From Ceratothoa steindachneri (Eukaryota; Arthropoda; Malacostraca; Isopoda; Cymothoidae), in assembly GCA_963969495.1 (NCBI GenBank), contig OZ018324.1, positions 154,780,672 to 154,844,671 on the forward strand: a stretch of 64,000 nucleotides of DNA, read 5' to 3'. Below the pieces are notes generated by a model. It made no database searches. It saw nothing but the letters and a program-made list of their open reading frames with translations, and was not told where the DNA came from. The position numbers were made by a program, and so were the translations under genes. This document shows, in pieces, positions 20,572 to 30,845 of this stretch. How positions within the stretch are numbered: the stretch's first letter is position 1; the number at the start of each line of letters is the position of its first letter.

Positions 20572-21015
20572 TTATTGAATTTTTCGTTGGTCATTATCTC
20601 GGGTGATTAAAAGGTCAAGAAAGGGCATCTTATGATTTGACTCTACTTCCATGGTAAATTTGATGTTGGGGTGTAAAGTGTTGAAAAAATTCAAGAAAAG
20701 TTGGCTATGTGCAGGATTATCAAAAATTGCCAAGGAATCATCAACAAAACGGCGGTAGAAGGAGGGTTTGTAATCTAAATTAGTAGAAAACATTTTATCT
20801 TCGAGATGTGTCCTGAAAAAGTCAGCTGCAAGTGGTCCCATTGGAGAACCCATTGCAACACCATCGATCTGGCAGTAAACTTTATTATTAAACGTGAACC
20901 AAGATTCACAAAGACTTAATTCTAGCGCCTTTTTCAATTGGCTTCGTGAAAATCCATAAAAAGTATTTTGGGAATGGAATACCCTATTTAATATTGAATT
21001 TATATTTACTAACAT
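20572..21015 (-). pseudogene. PLE-B reverse transcriptase
   Basis: 148 codons with the PLE RT order: FTFNNKVYCQIDGVAMGSPM, GPLAADFFRTHLEDKMF, then YRRFVDDSLAIF (the catalytic x-x-D-D as FVDD), and MPFLDLLITR. These are fingers/palm motifs 4-7 of Penelope-like enzymes, related to telomerase RT. Upstream motifs are missing because the element is 5'-truncated at 21020. Within this stretch the frame is intact and all expected residues are present. Confidence 0.85.
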
Positions 21016-21049
21016 TCTCCTAAACTATACAATCAATTTAATATTAACT

Positions 21050-21834
21050 AAATTCCCGACAACCATAAATCTCACAACTGCTGTTCAATCCACTCCTGGA
21101 CGGCGAGCTGAACATCTTCATCGTCCAAAAACCACCATCCACGCAGTGCAGCCTTGGGCTGGCGGAATAAAAAATAGTCGCTAGGAGCCAGACTGGACTG
21201 TAGGGGGGCGGGGGTGAGCTCCTCGAATCCGCACTCGCGCAGGGCAGCTTGTGCAACTCTGGCCTTGTGGACTTTGACGACGTTGAAGTCGATCATGGGG
21301 CGTGAGGTTTCTAGGGACCCAACGGCCAGAGACCTTGGTCATAGCCAAATTGTCGTGGAAGATGTTAATAACACTTCCATGTGATAGTCCAAATTCTCGC
21401 TCGATTTCTTCGACCTTCACCCGTCGATTTTCGACGATCATCCTCACCACATGGGCCACATTGCTTCGTTGGTCACGTCTGACGGGCGTCCTGGACGGGG
21501 GTCATCTTCAAGGGACTCACGACCATGGTGGAACTCCTTATTCCAGCGAGCAATGGTTGCACAAGAAGGGGGGGGGGTCGGTGTTCATTGCAACTAGGCG
21601 TTCTTGCCTTCCTTGGTAAAAAAAATGATCACTGCGCGGTACTCAACCTTCTCCATTGTTGAAAAAATTGTGATTAACGATCTGCGATCCGCTTCTGCTT
21701 CTTAAATAGACGAGGCAGGAGCGTGCGGCTGCAGGTCCTGACTTGTCATAACTTGCCCTAACACCCCCACAAACAGCCATCCCCCTCCTTTCGTTTTACC
21801 CTACCGATTCGCGAAACTCATTGACGGCCCCTCG
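21050..21834 (-). mobile_element. mariner, internally deleted copy C, truncated
   Basis: The right end CTCATTGACGGCCCCTCG (to 21834) is followed by TA. The left about 125 bp, including the left TIR, are missing. It begins at AATTCCCGACAACCATAAATC, inside the transposase C-terminus, directly against the cut end of PLE-B. Shares the internal deletion junction with copies A and B. Confidence 0.8.
21072..21655 (-). pseudogene. deleted mariner transposase, copy C
   Basis: The minus strand shows KVEEIEREFGLSHGSVINIF and SGRWVPRNLTPHDRLQR (21459-21320), then in another frame KVHKARVAQAALRECGFEEL and SDYFLFRQPKAALRGWWF (21296-21072). The N-terminal MEKVEYRAVI is still readable at 21655. As in A and B, the middle of the gene with two of three catalytic Asp residues is absent. 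Confidence 0.75.
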
Positions 21835-22126
21835 TAAAATATTGTTTACCAACGAAAAATATTTAATTTTGGAAAAGTCAACAAATAGTAAAAATAACAG
21901 AGTTCATGGCTCAAAGAAAAATGACATCCATCTCTTTCTCCTTTATCATGAATATTCATGATCAAGCAAAAAAAATTTGTTCCTGCGGAAGTGTTATGGA
22001 ATGGGAAAACGAGGAAACATTTTATTGACACACAAAAATTCAAAGTTAAGTGGATACCACATATTTTCATTAGTCACTTTTCAAATTCTTTCGTTCAAAA
22101 TTCGCATATTTTGGTTTTGTATATCA

Positions 22127-22450
22127 TTTTATTGCAGATTTTTGCACTTTTTATGGTATAATAATTTTTTTAGAAATATGACTAGAATATAGTGAAAATT
22201 AAGATAATGCAAAATTGTATATATTCGTGGAAATTTTTCTTAGATATTTAAAGTTAATTTGTAAAAAAAACCCACCCAATTAATTTTTCTAGAATTTTAT
22301 TGCAAATTTGATGCACGTTTTTATATTAGATATATTTTGTTTTAGCAATATGACTAGAACATAGTGAAATTTATGATAATGCAAAATTTTATACATTCGT
22401 GGAAATTTTCCGTGGATTTATAAAATTGATTTGTGAACAAAATGCAAAAC
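22127..22450. repeat. diverged tandem duplication, about 175 bp period
   Basis: ATATGACTAGAATATAGTGAAA...ATATTCGTGGAAATTTT near 22177-22240 recurs as ATATGACTAGAACATAGTGAAA near 22350, both preceded by TTTTATTGCA. The rest of 21840-23130 is AT-rich without a recognisable gene. Confidence 0.6.
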
Positions 22451-23215
22451 TATACCATGCGATTTTAAATATTTGCTAAAAGAAAACAGCGCATAAGAAC
22501 TGGTTTATATTTTTAGTATCATTCCAATATAGATTGAACTAAATTCCAGAGCATTCAGAACACACCTGCTATTCACTTAACACCCCCTTTTCCAACTTAG
22601 AACAAAGTCTATAGTTGACCTTGTCCGAAAAATATATGTTATAGTCCACCATCAACATAAATTTTATTGGAACTAAAGAAAACTTATTTCAAATGATAAC
22701 TAAATCCTATGTACATCTTTAGGTCGTGAATTGAGTTCGAATGCTTAATTATGAGTATCTCTATATCCCTTTATATGATATCAGGTTTCAAAGGTGTGGT
22801 TTCTGAAAGAGCCCTCTGTATCTCAAAAACGGCGCCGGGGTTATTATAAGTTTGGCAAAAATAAAAGGGCTTTTAATGAGCTTTAATTTCATATATGATA
22901 ATCTGACGTAGTATAAAGTTGAAAAGATAAATGTGGTATCCTCTTAATTAAAAAAATTACACAGGGGAACAATTTTAATCACATTCTCTGGTGACTTAGA
23001 TTTATCTGCTAATTTTTATTCGTATTTTCAGGCTGATTTCAAATATGTCATCCATTTTTACATACATGCTATAGTTGTTCTGTAATTTCTATTTTCTCGT
23101 TTCCCCGAAAACTTCCCTCCGAACAGCTAGAGAAGGTGCTTGTAGATAGCAAATACTTCACAGTACATAGTAGTAAGATAGTAATAAGTATTATTGTGCA
23201 AAATATTGACATTAT

Positions 23216-25050
23216 TGTTTCTTTTTCCAGGTCTCATGTTAGAGTGATGGCTTCGTCAAGAGGAAATTGCGTTAATGATCCAAACACCTTCTGCTACATA
23301 TGTGGCTGTTACATGCTAGTTCGTCAAAGGTGCAATATATCAAACTTTGTAATTGCACTTATAAGGCATATTTTGGCGATCAAGATAAGATGTGGGCCCC
23401 ACATGCTGTTTGCCATAGTTGTGTGGAACATCTTCGTGAGTGGACGAAAGGAAAGAGAAATGGTCTTGCTTTTGGAATCCCCATGGTGTGACGAGAGCCA
23501 AAGAATCATGTATCGGACTGTTATTTATGTCTGGTGAATACTAAGGGGATTTGCAAGAAAAATAGGTACAAGATCGACTACCCCAACATCCCCTCGGCGA
23601 TCCGGCCAGTACCTCATTCTGAGTCTTTACCAGTTCCGATTTTCAGTTGATATGCTTCCTCCGAGGATGAAAATGATGTAGCTGATATGGACGTCCATGG
23701 AATGGATCCAGAGTCTGCAGATTCATCATCAGATGCTGAACAGTCATTAGCTTTTCAATGTTTCAATCAAGAGGATTTGAATGACTTGATTCTTAATTTG
23801 GCGCTCTCCAAGAAGGCTGCATAACTTTTAGCTTCCAGGTTAGGTGAAAGACATATGCTTGACAGGTCGGTACGGGTATCATATTACTAAACGAGGGAGA
23901 GTACATTTGTTAAGTATTTCTCTGAGGACAAACAATTTGTATACTGCCACGATGTCACTGGTCTGTTTACCGAGTTGGGACTTGGTACATATAGCCCTGC
24001 TGAGTGGAGACTGTTTTGGGATAGCTCCAAGCGTAGCCTCAAGTGTGTCCTTTTGCATAATGGCAATGAATTTGATGCAGTTCCTCTCGGTCACTCTCTC
24101 CATCTGCGAGAAACTCACGATGACATAAGAATGGTCATGGATTTACTTAAGTACGAATAACACAATTGGCTCATATATGTAGACCTTAAGATGGTCAACT
24201 TCCTCCTTGGCCAGCAGAAGGGATATACAAAGTTTCCATGCTATATCTGTATGTGGGACAGTCGAGCCCGTGACAAACACTGGTCCCTAAAAGATTGGCC
24301 AGTTCGGGAAAATTTGGAAGCAGGAATGCTAAACATTGTTAATGAGCCAATCGTAAGTCGAGAGAAGATCGTTTTCCCTCCACTTCATCTAAAACTGGGG
24401 TTGATGAAGCAGTATGTCAAGGCGTTGAGCACTGACAATGATTGTTTTCAGTACATAATATCGGCGTTTCCTGCTTTGTCATACGAAAAAATAAAAGCAG
24501 GAGTATTTGATGGTCTCCAAATCCGAAGACTTCTGAGTGATTCTAGATTTGTGAACACCATGAATGAAAAAGAGAAGGCAGCCTGGCTCTCATTTTCTGC
24601 CATTGTTCGTAAATTCTTAGGAAACAAAAAAACGCATAATTACGAGGATCTGGTTACTAATATGCTTTTAGCATATCGTGATTTGGGAGGCAACATGAGT
24701 GTGAAGCTGCATTTCCTAAATAGTTGCCATGACCGATTCCCAGAGAATCTGGGAGCCGTGAGCGACGAACAAGGGGAACGCTTCCATCAGGATTTGATGA
24801 CGATGCAAGAGCGCTACCAAGATCACTGGGATAGACACATGATGGCGGACTACTGCTGGACAATTAGAAGAGATCAGCCAGAGAAGACTTACAAAGGAAA
24901 GAGTTACAAACGCAAATTTTTGCCCGATTGAAATCAAGAAGAGTCCTCCAGCCTGATGTACGGTCATTAATAAATTAGCATCTATTTGATTACAGTATTT
25001 GTAATCCTAATGTGTAATTCAAGTTTCTTCTCATATGCAATAAAATGTTT
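23216..25050 (+). pseudogene. decayed gene of an unnamed arthropod multicopy protein family
   Basis: Conceptual protein of about 560 residues in several frames. N-terminus: NDPNTFCYICGCYML, YKAYFGDQDKMWAPHAVC, HSCVEHLREWTKGKRNGL, a paired-Cys zinc-finger-like domain (C-x2-C and C-x2-C). A middle part reads AIRPVPHSESLPVPIF. The C-terminal 246 codons (24191-24931) are open: YVDLKMVNFLLGQQKGYTKF, PCYICMWDSR, LHLKLGLMKQYVKALS, NLGAVSDEQGERFHQDL. I recall near-identical layouts as uncharacterised multicopy proteins in arthropods, possibly transposon-derived. At least two frameshifts and four stops. A TTTCTTTTTCCAG acceptor-like site (23219-23231) precedes the ATG at 23247. AATAAA follows at about 25041. 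Confidence 0.6.
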
Positions 25051-25214
25051 GTGCCAAAAAACCTGCTTTACTATAAATACCTCAAAAGGATGATTCAAAA
25101 TTACTTCACGGCATGATGATAGGCGTGGTAAAATGAAAATTATTGTATGATATTAGTTATTGATATTACGAAAAATCTGTAGCATTTAGAGAGAATCTGA
25201 TTTCAGATTTAAAT

Positions 25215-25680
25215 TCAGTATGTCCGAATTAGGTAGGAAAATGTACTTTTTGTCAATTCACCAAATACATTGTTCCCCAGTGTTATCTATCGGTCTGCTT
25301 CCTGATTTTCATCAGCTCTATCCTAAAGGAAACGTCATTTTTCCAGCAAGATGGTTTGCCCTCTCATATTACCAAATCAACACAGATTTCTTTTCGCAGA
25401 ATAATGATTGTCCTCATTTTATCAAAAAGGATAAATGGCTTACTCAATCGCCCTGAGTCTAACTCTATGGACTATTCCATATGGAATTTATTTCCAGAAA
25501 AAGTTTACAGCAATAGAAAAAATATATTTAGTGAATCTCAATTTAAGGAAAATTTCTTCTTGCATGAGATAACATTACGCTATCTGATGTCACAAAATGT
25601 ATTTCTTCTTATCAAACGCGATTAATGGCTGTATGTGACCAAGAAGGTGGACATATCGATCATTTATATCAATAAAGGTA
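25215..25680 (+). pseudogene. Tc1/mariner-superfamily transposase relic
   Basis: Frames around 25330-25620 read FFQQDGLPSHITKSTQISF (the second-Asp block, Q-Q-D-G-x-P-S-H), then NSMDYSIWNLFPEKVYSN (the third acidic block region, N-x-M-D-Y-x-I-W), then DQEGGHIDHLYQ at the end (25630-25670). The order matches the C-terminal half of IS630/Tc1/mariner transposases of a type common in crustaceans and insects. Two frameshifts are seen. No inverted repeats were identified. Confidence 0.6.
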
Positions 25681-25864
25681 TATTGATTTTTTTTTTTACA
25701 CATTAACCTTTGTCGGAGCAAATTTTTGAGTGACTATTTTATTTCTTTAATTGTAGCCATGATATTATACTTATATTGCTGATTTTTTTTCAGAAATAAT
25801 TAATACATATAAGTTGCATACAAATTTCCTTTTCTAATCAATTGCATTTGAATGAGTTATTCAA

Positions 25865-25867
<3 letters not shown>

Positions 25868-25942
<75 letters not shown>
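25868..25942. repeat. (TA)n microsatellite
   Basis: Uninterrupted TA run of about 75 bp. No PLE or LINE sequence is recognised at its edges. Confidence 0.95.
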
Positions 25943-25944
<2 letters not shown>

Positions 25945-27480
25945 TTCTCCTCTCTCTTTATATATCTATCTCTTAGTCTGGGGAGTTAGGAGGTCAGATG
26001 ATGTTTGAACTGATGTGGTCAACAATTTCTGAGAGCCAAAACTAGGTCCTCTTGCTTGTTTTCCATGATGCAGGCTCCTGCTGCTTTGACGGGTCATTAT
26101 ATCACAATATTTTACTGTGGTCTTTTAATCAGATGTAGAATGAAAGAAGATACATTTCTATAAAAAAAAACACACACATGAACGGAGAATAGAAGTCCGC
26201 TGAAATGAGACGAGACGAAATAAAAAGAATAAAGGTATTTTTTAGAAAACAAGAATTAGAATATAAATAACTTTGAATGTATATTGTACGAGATGAGATG
26301 TAATTTATATTATTAAATATTTAGCAATTTGGGAAATACTATATAAATATAAAGGGCAAAAGAAATATTTTAAATACAATTATTGCTTAGCGATAAGATT
26401 ACATATATTAAGAATGCTCCAAATTTATTTAAAGAGGGAAAATGTCACTACAACCTGATGGAGTCATAGAAGGAGAATATCAATTATTTGAGGCAAATAG
26501 ATATAAACGGGAACGATTTATGCAGATAATTAATTTTGAGATTGCATAAATGTGGTTAGGTCGCGTGAAAAAATTATGATCTCCTGGTGGACCGGCTTGT
26601 GATGGTACGCTCAGCAGCATCACAGAATGAGACGTTAAAAAGTCCACCACTTAGTTAGAATCGTAAAATCTAACTACGAGGCGTCACTAAACGACGAAGC
26701 CTCTCTAAACCCCTCCCAATCGGCCTTCTTAAGTCCCATTGCTGAGTAAGAGAGAGCTGAGGGCCAGGAAAAACAGGTGTTAGAACGATGGGAAAGTGAT
26801 AACCTCCATGCAAGTCGTCCTGGACAGGTTATGATGCGAGGCTAGTGATTAAAAATCAGCTGACAGAGCCACAACAGACGAGGCAGTTGCCGAGGCCATG
26901 GTCACTCCAGATTTGTAGGAAAAAAATTATCTCTAACATATCAAAAGAAACAAGCTTGGTTTTGCATTTTAGAAAGCGGGAGGACGGGAGGGACTTGGGT
27001 AGCGGTGGGGGAATGGGGTGTTAGCAGGTAACAGACTGTGACGTAGAGTCACCACTATGCAGTATTAACATATATATCCAGATCTTTGTTTAGATCTATT
27101 GCATCCCCTTCCTCCAGGCCAAGGTTCCTCTGTATGTAAGCTTTGAAATGCCTTTGAACCATTATGGGGTCAGAGGCATGTATTTTGGGATCTTTGTTGG
27201 TTTGGGGGGAAATATGATAATTAGGGATAGTTGTTTAGTTCAGTTTTGTTGTGGATCATTTGTTTTTTACTGCAATCTAATGAACTGGGAAGACCAAAAT
27301 ATTTGTTTTTTTGGTCGTCACTTTTTGTAGGTGGGGTGGGGTGGGGGTATCTGGTACTCAAATCACAGAAATGCAAGTGGTTTGTTTTCCAAAGTTGCAG
27401 ATCAGTCGCTGGAGAAGAAGACCTGGTATACTTATATCATTTGCTTTATTCAGTTATTTCGTATTGCCTGTTTTGAAAGA
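25943..27480. other. region without recognised gene
   Basis: Mixed-composition DNA. Short open frames at 27148-27476 show no motif. Nothing supports a gene, RNA or element in it. Confidence 0.4.
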
Positions 27481-27498
27481 TTTTGCTTATACGTCATT

Positions 27499-27762
27499 AT
27501 GGATACTAGTTCATCTGATTCTGCGGTACTTGTCATGTCGAAAGCTATGGCTGACACAGAGAAGAAGAATAAAGAAGAACGTTTGAAGATTCTGCTTCCG
27601 AATGCTTCCACACATCTTCCTTTGTTCCAATATGTGCCATATGATGGAGACTGTTTATTCAGTTCGATCGCGGTTTGCTCCACAAAGTCAGATTTTTTTC
27701 CCCCACTTCTTTGCAAGAAATGGCATGGGAAATCTGCGAAAATCTTGTCCGGTTTGTTCAGG
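27499..27762 (+). CDS. partial OTU-like cysteine protease exon
   Basis: From ATG 27499: MDTSSSDSAVLVMSKAMADT, a Lys/Glu-rich stretch, then PLFQYVPYDGDCLFSSIAV. D-G-D-C-L-F is the catalytic Asp-x-Cys box of OTU deubiquitinases, followed by the usual small helix. After one frame change at a T/C homopolymer (about 27692-27702) it continues SLQEMAWEICENLVRFVQG. CAGG|GTGAGT at 27759-27768 is a good splice-donor match, so this may be one exon. The catalytic His lies outside. It could be a host gene fragment or an OTU module carried by a transposon. No partner exon was proven. Confidence 0.45.
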
Positions 27763-28360
27763 GTGAGTTAAGTTGGCAAATTTGTATTAATTCAACCGAC
27801 ATTATCATTACATTGCAATTGGGAATTTATGATCTACTAATACATGTATTAGGGAATATTTATGTTGAAAAAGACTATATGTACAATTTTGTAACTAAGT
27901 AGAGCCAAGGATGGATCCATGATTTTGGTTTGGGATGAAGGGAGGAGGAAAGGGGGGGGGGGGTACGGGCATAAGTGAGTGAAAAATTGTGAATTGAACT
28001 CACACCTACCACACCCTTGGGGTCCCCCAAAATTACATTTACACAGGGGAGGGCGGCATACATTGTATTTTTCACCACTTTTAACACTGAAATTACAAAT
28101 TTCAGATAAAAGGAGCGAAAACAACTGATACAAATAGAAAACAACTGATACAGTCAGGGGTGAAATCAAACAAAAAGAAATTCACACTTCACCATTACTT
28201 CAAAGGTAAATATTTGTGTTAAATATAGTTAAATTAGCTGTTACACTTATTTCTATCATCACACACACACACACACACAAAAAAAATTAACGCAAAAACT
28301 TGATTACTTTTAAACAGTTCGATCAGACCCTGCCAACAATGAGTGCCATTTTGTTCTAGC
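27763..28360. other. intron-like or intergenic spacer
   Basis: Follows the donor-like site. Contains a G9 run (27952-27962) and an (AC)n run (28259-28279). No gene seen. Confidence 0.35.
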
Positions 28361-28775
28361 ATGTCTAGTTTCCGACGCCACTCAACGCAAATCTGAACCA
28401 GAGTGGCCAGTCTCTGAGCCCCCTCAAAGCCATTCCCAATCCAAGCGTCCAGTCTCCGAGGCCACCCCGAGACGACCGATCTCCGAGGTGACTGTGAGTC
28501 ACTCTCAATCAGAACATCCTGTCTCTAAAGCTACTCAGAGCATGTCTTAAGCAGACCGTCCAGTTTCCGAGGCCACACAGAGCCAGTTTAATCAAGATCA
28601 TCTTATCTCCGAGAATACTCAAAGCCAATATGAACCAGATCCTCTTGTCTCCAAGGCCACTCCGAGCCAATATCAACCAGAGTATCCTGTTGGCCATTCA
28701 AAACAGTGTCAACCAGAACATTCAGTCTCCAAAGCTACTCAGAGTCAGTCTCGTAAGCAGGAAACAGTCAGTTAG
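28361..28775 (+). repeat. 42-bp minisatellite with a 14-residue coding periodicity
   Basis: About nine or ten imperfect 42-bp units, each encoding roughly P-V-S-E-A-T-Q-S-Q-S-x-x-E-H in one frame (SEVTVSHSQSEHPV, SKATPSQYQPEYPV). The period is a multiple of three and substitutions largely keep the frame, with one clear stop (SMS-stop, about 28545) inside and another at the end. It lies between the OTU exon and the hAT relic and could belong to either as a Ser/Gln/Pro-rich region. No function is suggested. Confidence 0.6.
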
Positions 28776-28879
28776 GCATAGAGTGTCCCGTTTTCTCGGT
28801 CAGTCAGAGCAGGTTCGTACCTTCCTTTGATTCCATATCAACCGATAAATTTTAAATACATAATGCGAGAATTTGGAAA

Positions 28880-30030
28880 AAAAGAGGATAGTTAAAAAGA
28901 GCTACCAATCATAGTGGTTCTAGCAGTGGTGCCGGCTTCACTATGCAGAAGACTGTGACAAGGTTTAGTGTCACACTTGCACCGGAGCATACCAAGAACG
29001 GAAGCTCTTTGTATCTAGCCTTGACTTGGCATTCATAAGATCTGGTTACCATAAATTGAAAGATGCCTGTGTAAAGCTTTGGAAACACGAGTAAAGCAAT
29101 GGCCACAAACAAGCCATTGGACGTGTTCTAAAACTATCGCATTGCATTATTGACATTAGTAAAAGTTTGTCTTCATCACATGAACATGAGAAATGCATTA
29201 ATAGGAGAAATATTCTCAAAGTACTTTCATATATACGCTTCTTGGCCAGACAAGGTTTGCCAGTGCGAGATGATGGGGTCAAAGTGACTCAAATTATATG
29301 CAATTGTACCATTTGAGAGCTGAAGACAATCCTGATCTTCTCAAATGGTTGGATAGCAAAGGCGTAAAATACACTTCAGGTGAAATACAAAATGAACTGC
29401 TGAAAGTTATGGCTTATAAAGGTACTACGTGGAATTGCGCATTAGTCAAAACTTCTCCATATTTTTCAATTATAGCTGATGAAACAAAAAAATGCATCAA
29501 ATATAGAACAAGTCACAATATGTATTCGGTGAGTAGATGATGAATTGAAGCACATGAAAAATTAATTGGTATGTAGGTCGCAGGGAATATTACTTCTTGT
29601 GTCAATTATTAAAGATGTCTTTTTGAGTATGAACCTAACTTTAACGAGTGAGAAAGGTTAGTGTTGTGATAGAGCTTCAGCTATGTCAGGAAGTAAAACT
29701 GGTGTGGCTATAACTATTAAGGAATCTCAAAAACAATGCCAGTGTATCCATTGCTATGGACACGCCCTCAATTTAGCTTTCTCGGATACCATTTAAAAAA
29801 ATGTAAATTGCTAAAAGATGCTCTGGAAGTAACACGCGGAATTGGAAAACTTATAAAAATGTCTCCTATACGAGATACACTATTCAAAGAATCAAGGCAG
29901 GAGTTATATCTGGATTCCCCTGTGTCAGATCGTTAAGCCCAACTCGATGCACTCCAAAGTGTGCTTGAAAAATACATAACTTTGAATGATTTATGGACCT
30001 GGGGTCTCGAAAATAACTGATACAGACATG
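28880..30030 (+). pseudogene. hAT transposase relic (ZMYM1-like, DUF4371 type)
   Basis: In shifting frames: YHKLKDACVKLWKHE (zinc-finger end), LKVLSYIRFLARQGLPVRDD, LYHLRAEDNPDLLKWLDSKG, YTSGEIQNELLKVMAY (29298-29540), YFSIIADETKK (first Asp region), ASAMSGSKTGVA (second), CIHCYGHALNLAFSDTI, and GIGKLIKMSPIRDTLFK. This is the order of the RNase H-like fold in the TTF-finger hAT group often annotated as zinc finger MYM-type 1-like. It ends near 30020, before the C-terminal dimerisation domain. Numerous stops. No TIRs found. Confidence 0.7.
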
Positions 30031-30179
30031 AACAAGGAGTAACAAGGAAAGAAGGTACCCTAAAAGACCTTACGGTCCATTCAATGAGGGTACCTTTGGA
30101 CTAACAGTCGAGGGGACACATCTCTGCTCCGAAGCTTTACGTCCTTTAACGGCCATTTTTCAAGACCCTGTCTAGTCTT

Positions 30180-30845
30180 GACTTGAACTGGTCAACAGAT
30201 TCACTGTTGACAACTTCCACTGGAAGTGCGTTCTAACTACCGCAGATACTGTACGTGAAAATTTTTGCACTCAGATCGCGGTTGTAACGCTTCAGTTCAA
30301 CTTTAAAGCCAAGATTTCCTGTTCTGCTCTCAACAAGTGTGAAAATATCCCCGTAGTCAACATTGTCGAACCCTCGAAGTATTTTGAAAACTTCGATGAG
30401 CTGACCACACAGTCTACGGGTTTCCAACGAGAACAAATCTAATTCCCTTAATCTATCTTCATAACTTTAATGTCTGATAGAGGGAATCAGTTTGGTTGCC
30501 CTGGCTTGCACGCGTTCCAATCTCGCGATGTCCTTTCGAAGTGAAGGACTCCAAAATTGTACGGCATACTCCAGGTGCGGTCGGACAAGTGAGTTGTACA
30601 AAACACAGTACAATCTCCTTGTTCCGATATCCAAACTGGCGCTTTATGTAGCCTAGCATCCTTTGGGCCTTTTTCTCCGCCTCAATGCACTGCTTCGAGA
30701 ACTTGAGGTCACTAGTGATTGTTACACCCAAGTCCTTCTCAGTGTCGGTGGATTCAAGAGCAGTGCCCTTGAGGATATACTGAGATTAGGGGTTTAGGTG
30801 GCCGATATGCACCACTTTGCATTTACTCACGTTAAAAGGCATTTG
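30180..30845 (-). pseudogene. CR1-2 RT C-terminal region
   Basis: Follows the main frame in new frames: MPFNVSKCKVVHIGHLNP, EKDLGVTITSDLKFSKQC, AQRMLGYIKRQFGYRNKE (30731-30459), then FSLETRRLCGQLIEVFKILR (30436-30233) and SVDQFKSRLDRVLKN. This is the conserved CR1 tail. Two or more frameshifts separate it from the palm domain. Confidence 0.75.

Larger units (their letters stand above)
19076..21020 (-). mobile_element. Penelope-like element PLE-B
   Basis: Minus strand, reading leftward: reverse transcriptase (21015-20572), thumb/linker (20536-20345), GIY-YIG endonuclease (20301-19966), a long 3' UTR with a 155-bp duplication, hammerhead-like motif (19195-19161), leader, (TA)n. It differs in sequence from the PLE-A/C/D family, for example in QIDGVAMGSPMGP and SCTGASYIGSTVRS. 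The 5' end is truncated at about 21020, next to truncated mariner C. Confidence 0.8.
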
